Origin: Circinella minor
Taxonomy: Eukaryota; Mucoromycota; Mucoromycetes; Mucorales; Lichtheimiaceae
Reading direction: 5' to 3'
DNA length: 64,000 bases
Assembly (NCBI GenBank): GCA_016758965.1
Contig: JAEPRB010000119.1
Span: forward strand, 60,929 to 124,928
The translations under genes were made by a program, and so were the position numbers. Positions 62,439 to 64,000 of this stretch are shown here, in pieces; position 1 is the first letter of the stretch, and each line of letters opens with the position of its first letter. The notes under the pieces were generated by a model that did no database searches, was not told the origin of the DNA, and saw only the letters and a program-made list of their open reading frames with translations.

Positions 62439-63877
62439 CTATCATTCATTCTTTTTATCAGATCTTTTATAATCAATCCGTAATAAAAGACATTTAAGAT
62501 TCTCACAATATTTATTCTCGTTATCCATTTCTTTCTATGTACATATTCAAATTTTATTCTATACGTATAATTCTACTTTACTACTTATCTTTATATATTC
62601 TATTCCAATATATCTCACTATGTCATATATCCAACGACTTCTAATCCTAGAAAGTGGTGCATAATTGATTAGTGAAGATTTGAAAGAATTCTAGGAGACA
62701 GAAAGCTGAATGAATTTGACATGATGAAGGTGGAACATGCAGGGGATGAAAAACTCTTAGAATATGCACTATTACTATTGAAGAGAAATCGTGTATGGGT
62801 AAAAATATGTACCCAGAAAATTAACAAGAAGAGCATCATTCAATTCTTTACTTGGTATAATCAGCACTTGATGGTTACTCCTCCATCTCTTTATGTTTTC
62901 TTTTTCATATATATAGAGGATCTTTCAGAAGAAGTTGACGATGGTATTTTTGACTTCAGGGATAAGGTTTTTGATTTCATGGATGTTATTTTTGAATTCA
63001 AGGATGGTGTTTTATTACGTAACCAAGAATGACGTTTTTAATTTCGAGATAGACGATTTTTAAATCGTGGATGCTATTTTTCAATTCATGGATGGTGTTT
63101 TTTTTTTTTTTTATTTCGAGGTAAACATTTTTTATATTTAAGAATACGTAATATTTTTTTTTGCAGGTAGTATTTTTATATTCAAGGTAAAGGTTAAATA
63201 TTTCGTGTTTGACGTTTTTATTTTCACGGATGGTATTTTTTTATTCGCATTCTGCGTCATGAATTTCTGCACTCAAAGTTTTTTATTTCATGTTTGGTAA
63301 GTTATATAATAATATAACAATCGTATACCAATAATAATAATGATCATAATCATACGTAATAATAACAATGACAATAACATCAATAACAATAACAATAATA
63401 TAATATAATATAAAACATATCATTGTACGTACGTATGAAAAATATTGAAACTAAAATCCATCATCGTATGACAGGGAAATTATATACCAAAGAATATAAA
63501 CACAGACTTAAAATTTGATGATATCATATAGAACTCTCTTTTTATGTATCTTGATATTTTATTCATACCATAAAAGACCTAATCGATTCTCACAAGACTA
63601 TCTTCTGTTATCTATTTTATTCTCTTACCTTATTTTACGTATATTTCCCATCCATATGACACATATATGCGTGTCAAAATAAATAAAAGAACAATAGAAT
63701 TAAATATTTTAGCATACTTACTCCTCTATATTTGTTTGGCTAGTTAACCTACGTAGAACGTTAAAGATAATCAGCAAAACAGAAATACTGTAACCTTTAA
63801 TACGTACGTTATAGGCGATATTGAGTAAGTTAATTGATTATATATAAATGATTATTCTAACAGATGCTATTATTATA
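62439..63877. other. Gene-free region with a degenerate 24-bp tandem repeat
   Basis: No gene was recognised. The frame at 62721-63032 encodes an acidic N-terminal part (MMKVEHAGDEKLLEYALLLL) and then the 24-bp repeat; it could be a small decayed gene. About eight TACGTA words occur between 63016 and 63802. Confidence 0.45.
62935..63245. repeat. Degenerate tandem repeat, unit about 24 bp
   Basis: Units of the type GATGGTATTTTTGAATTCAA recur with variations at about 24-base spacing. The first four, read on the plus strand, encode octapeptide repeats (DGIFDFRD, KVFDFMD, VIFEFKD). Later units decay into T-rich sequence. Confidence 0.6.
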
Positions 63878-64000
63878 CAGTCACCGCTCGCTATAACGAT
63901 ATTCGATATAACGATATTTCGATATAACGATAGGGTTTTGGAGTACAAGACAGATTAAGCAGGGAAATATCGTTAATTTTATATAACGATATCCGATAGG
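63878..64000. mobile_element. Left end of a pogo-like TIR element, cut by the window edge
   Basis: Preceded by TA, the end begins CAGTCACCGCTCGCTATAAC and continues with CGATATAACGATA repeats and a tract that matches 2010-2090 of the left-edge element closely. It gives the cleaner version of the terminal repeat. The rest lies beyond the window. Confidence 0.8.

Noticed and set aside
1..64000. CRISPR arrays, tRNA and rRNA genes, bacterial-type operons
   Set aside because: None was seen; the repeats present are microsatellites, transposon ends or tandem units without the regular spacer structure of CRISPR.

Overview
The window looks like nuclear DNA of an intron-rich, very AT-rich fungus (roughly 30% G+C by eye). 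Conserved genes carry many short GT-AG introns, A/T homopolymers are everywhere, and the mobile elements include a DIRS-type retroelement and a Helitron. One intron has the full sequence signature of the minor (U12) spliceosome. I infer an early-diverging, probably mucoralean fungus; no rRNA or other species marker is present, so the species is not claimed. All gene models were spliced by hand, and each intact model has an in-frame exon sum.

Layout. 1-4.5 kb is gene-poor and holds two small TA-flanked inverted-repeat elements. 4.5-10 kb holds a sulfotransferase-family gene (+) facing a sugar transporter gene (-). 10.9-20.1 kb carries, on the minus strand, a Uds1-domain coiled-coil protein and a germ-cell-less-like BTB protein. 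20.5-25.4 kb carries ALG8 (N-glycan glucosyltransferase) and a second, GLUT-like sugar transporter, both (+). 25.6-29.5 kb carries CDC37 (Hsp90 co-chaperone) and an F-box/LRR protein, both (-). 32.1-36.7 kb is an inverted second copy of the first transporter/sulfotransferase pair: its transporter is a pseudogene and its sulfotransferase is intact. 37.5-41.1 kb carries a membrane-anchored cytochrome b5-like (MAPR) protein and an unrecognised low-complexity protein. 43.5-45.7 kb is a Helitron relic. 46.5-52.5 kb carries a divergent histone H2A, the RFC3/Rfc5 clamp-loader subunit and a RING-finger protein. 54-55.1 kb carries RIB3 (riboflavin synthesis). 58.0-62.4 kb is a DIRS-type retroelement with inverted termini and an internal complementary region. 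The right edge cuts another element of the family seen near the left edge.

Main points. The ALG8 intron at 21238-21358 has an AT-AC, U12-type structure. The inverted transporter duplication is mosaic, with a central tract of about 1 kb much more alike than its flanks, as expected after gene conversion. The hexamer TACGTA is strongly over-represented outside coding exons (about 85 by hand count), and alignment of the duplicated transporter copies shows three of them arose from, or were lost as, 4-bp indels. The H2A is divergent at the acidic patch. The neighbouring genes are mostly unrelated housekeeping functions; no operon-like or cluster logic is apparent apart from the duplicated pair.
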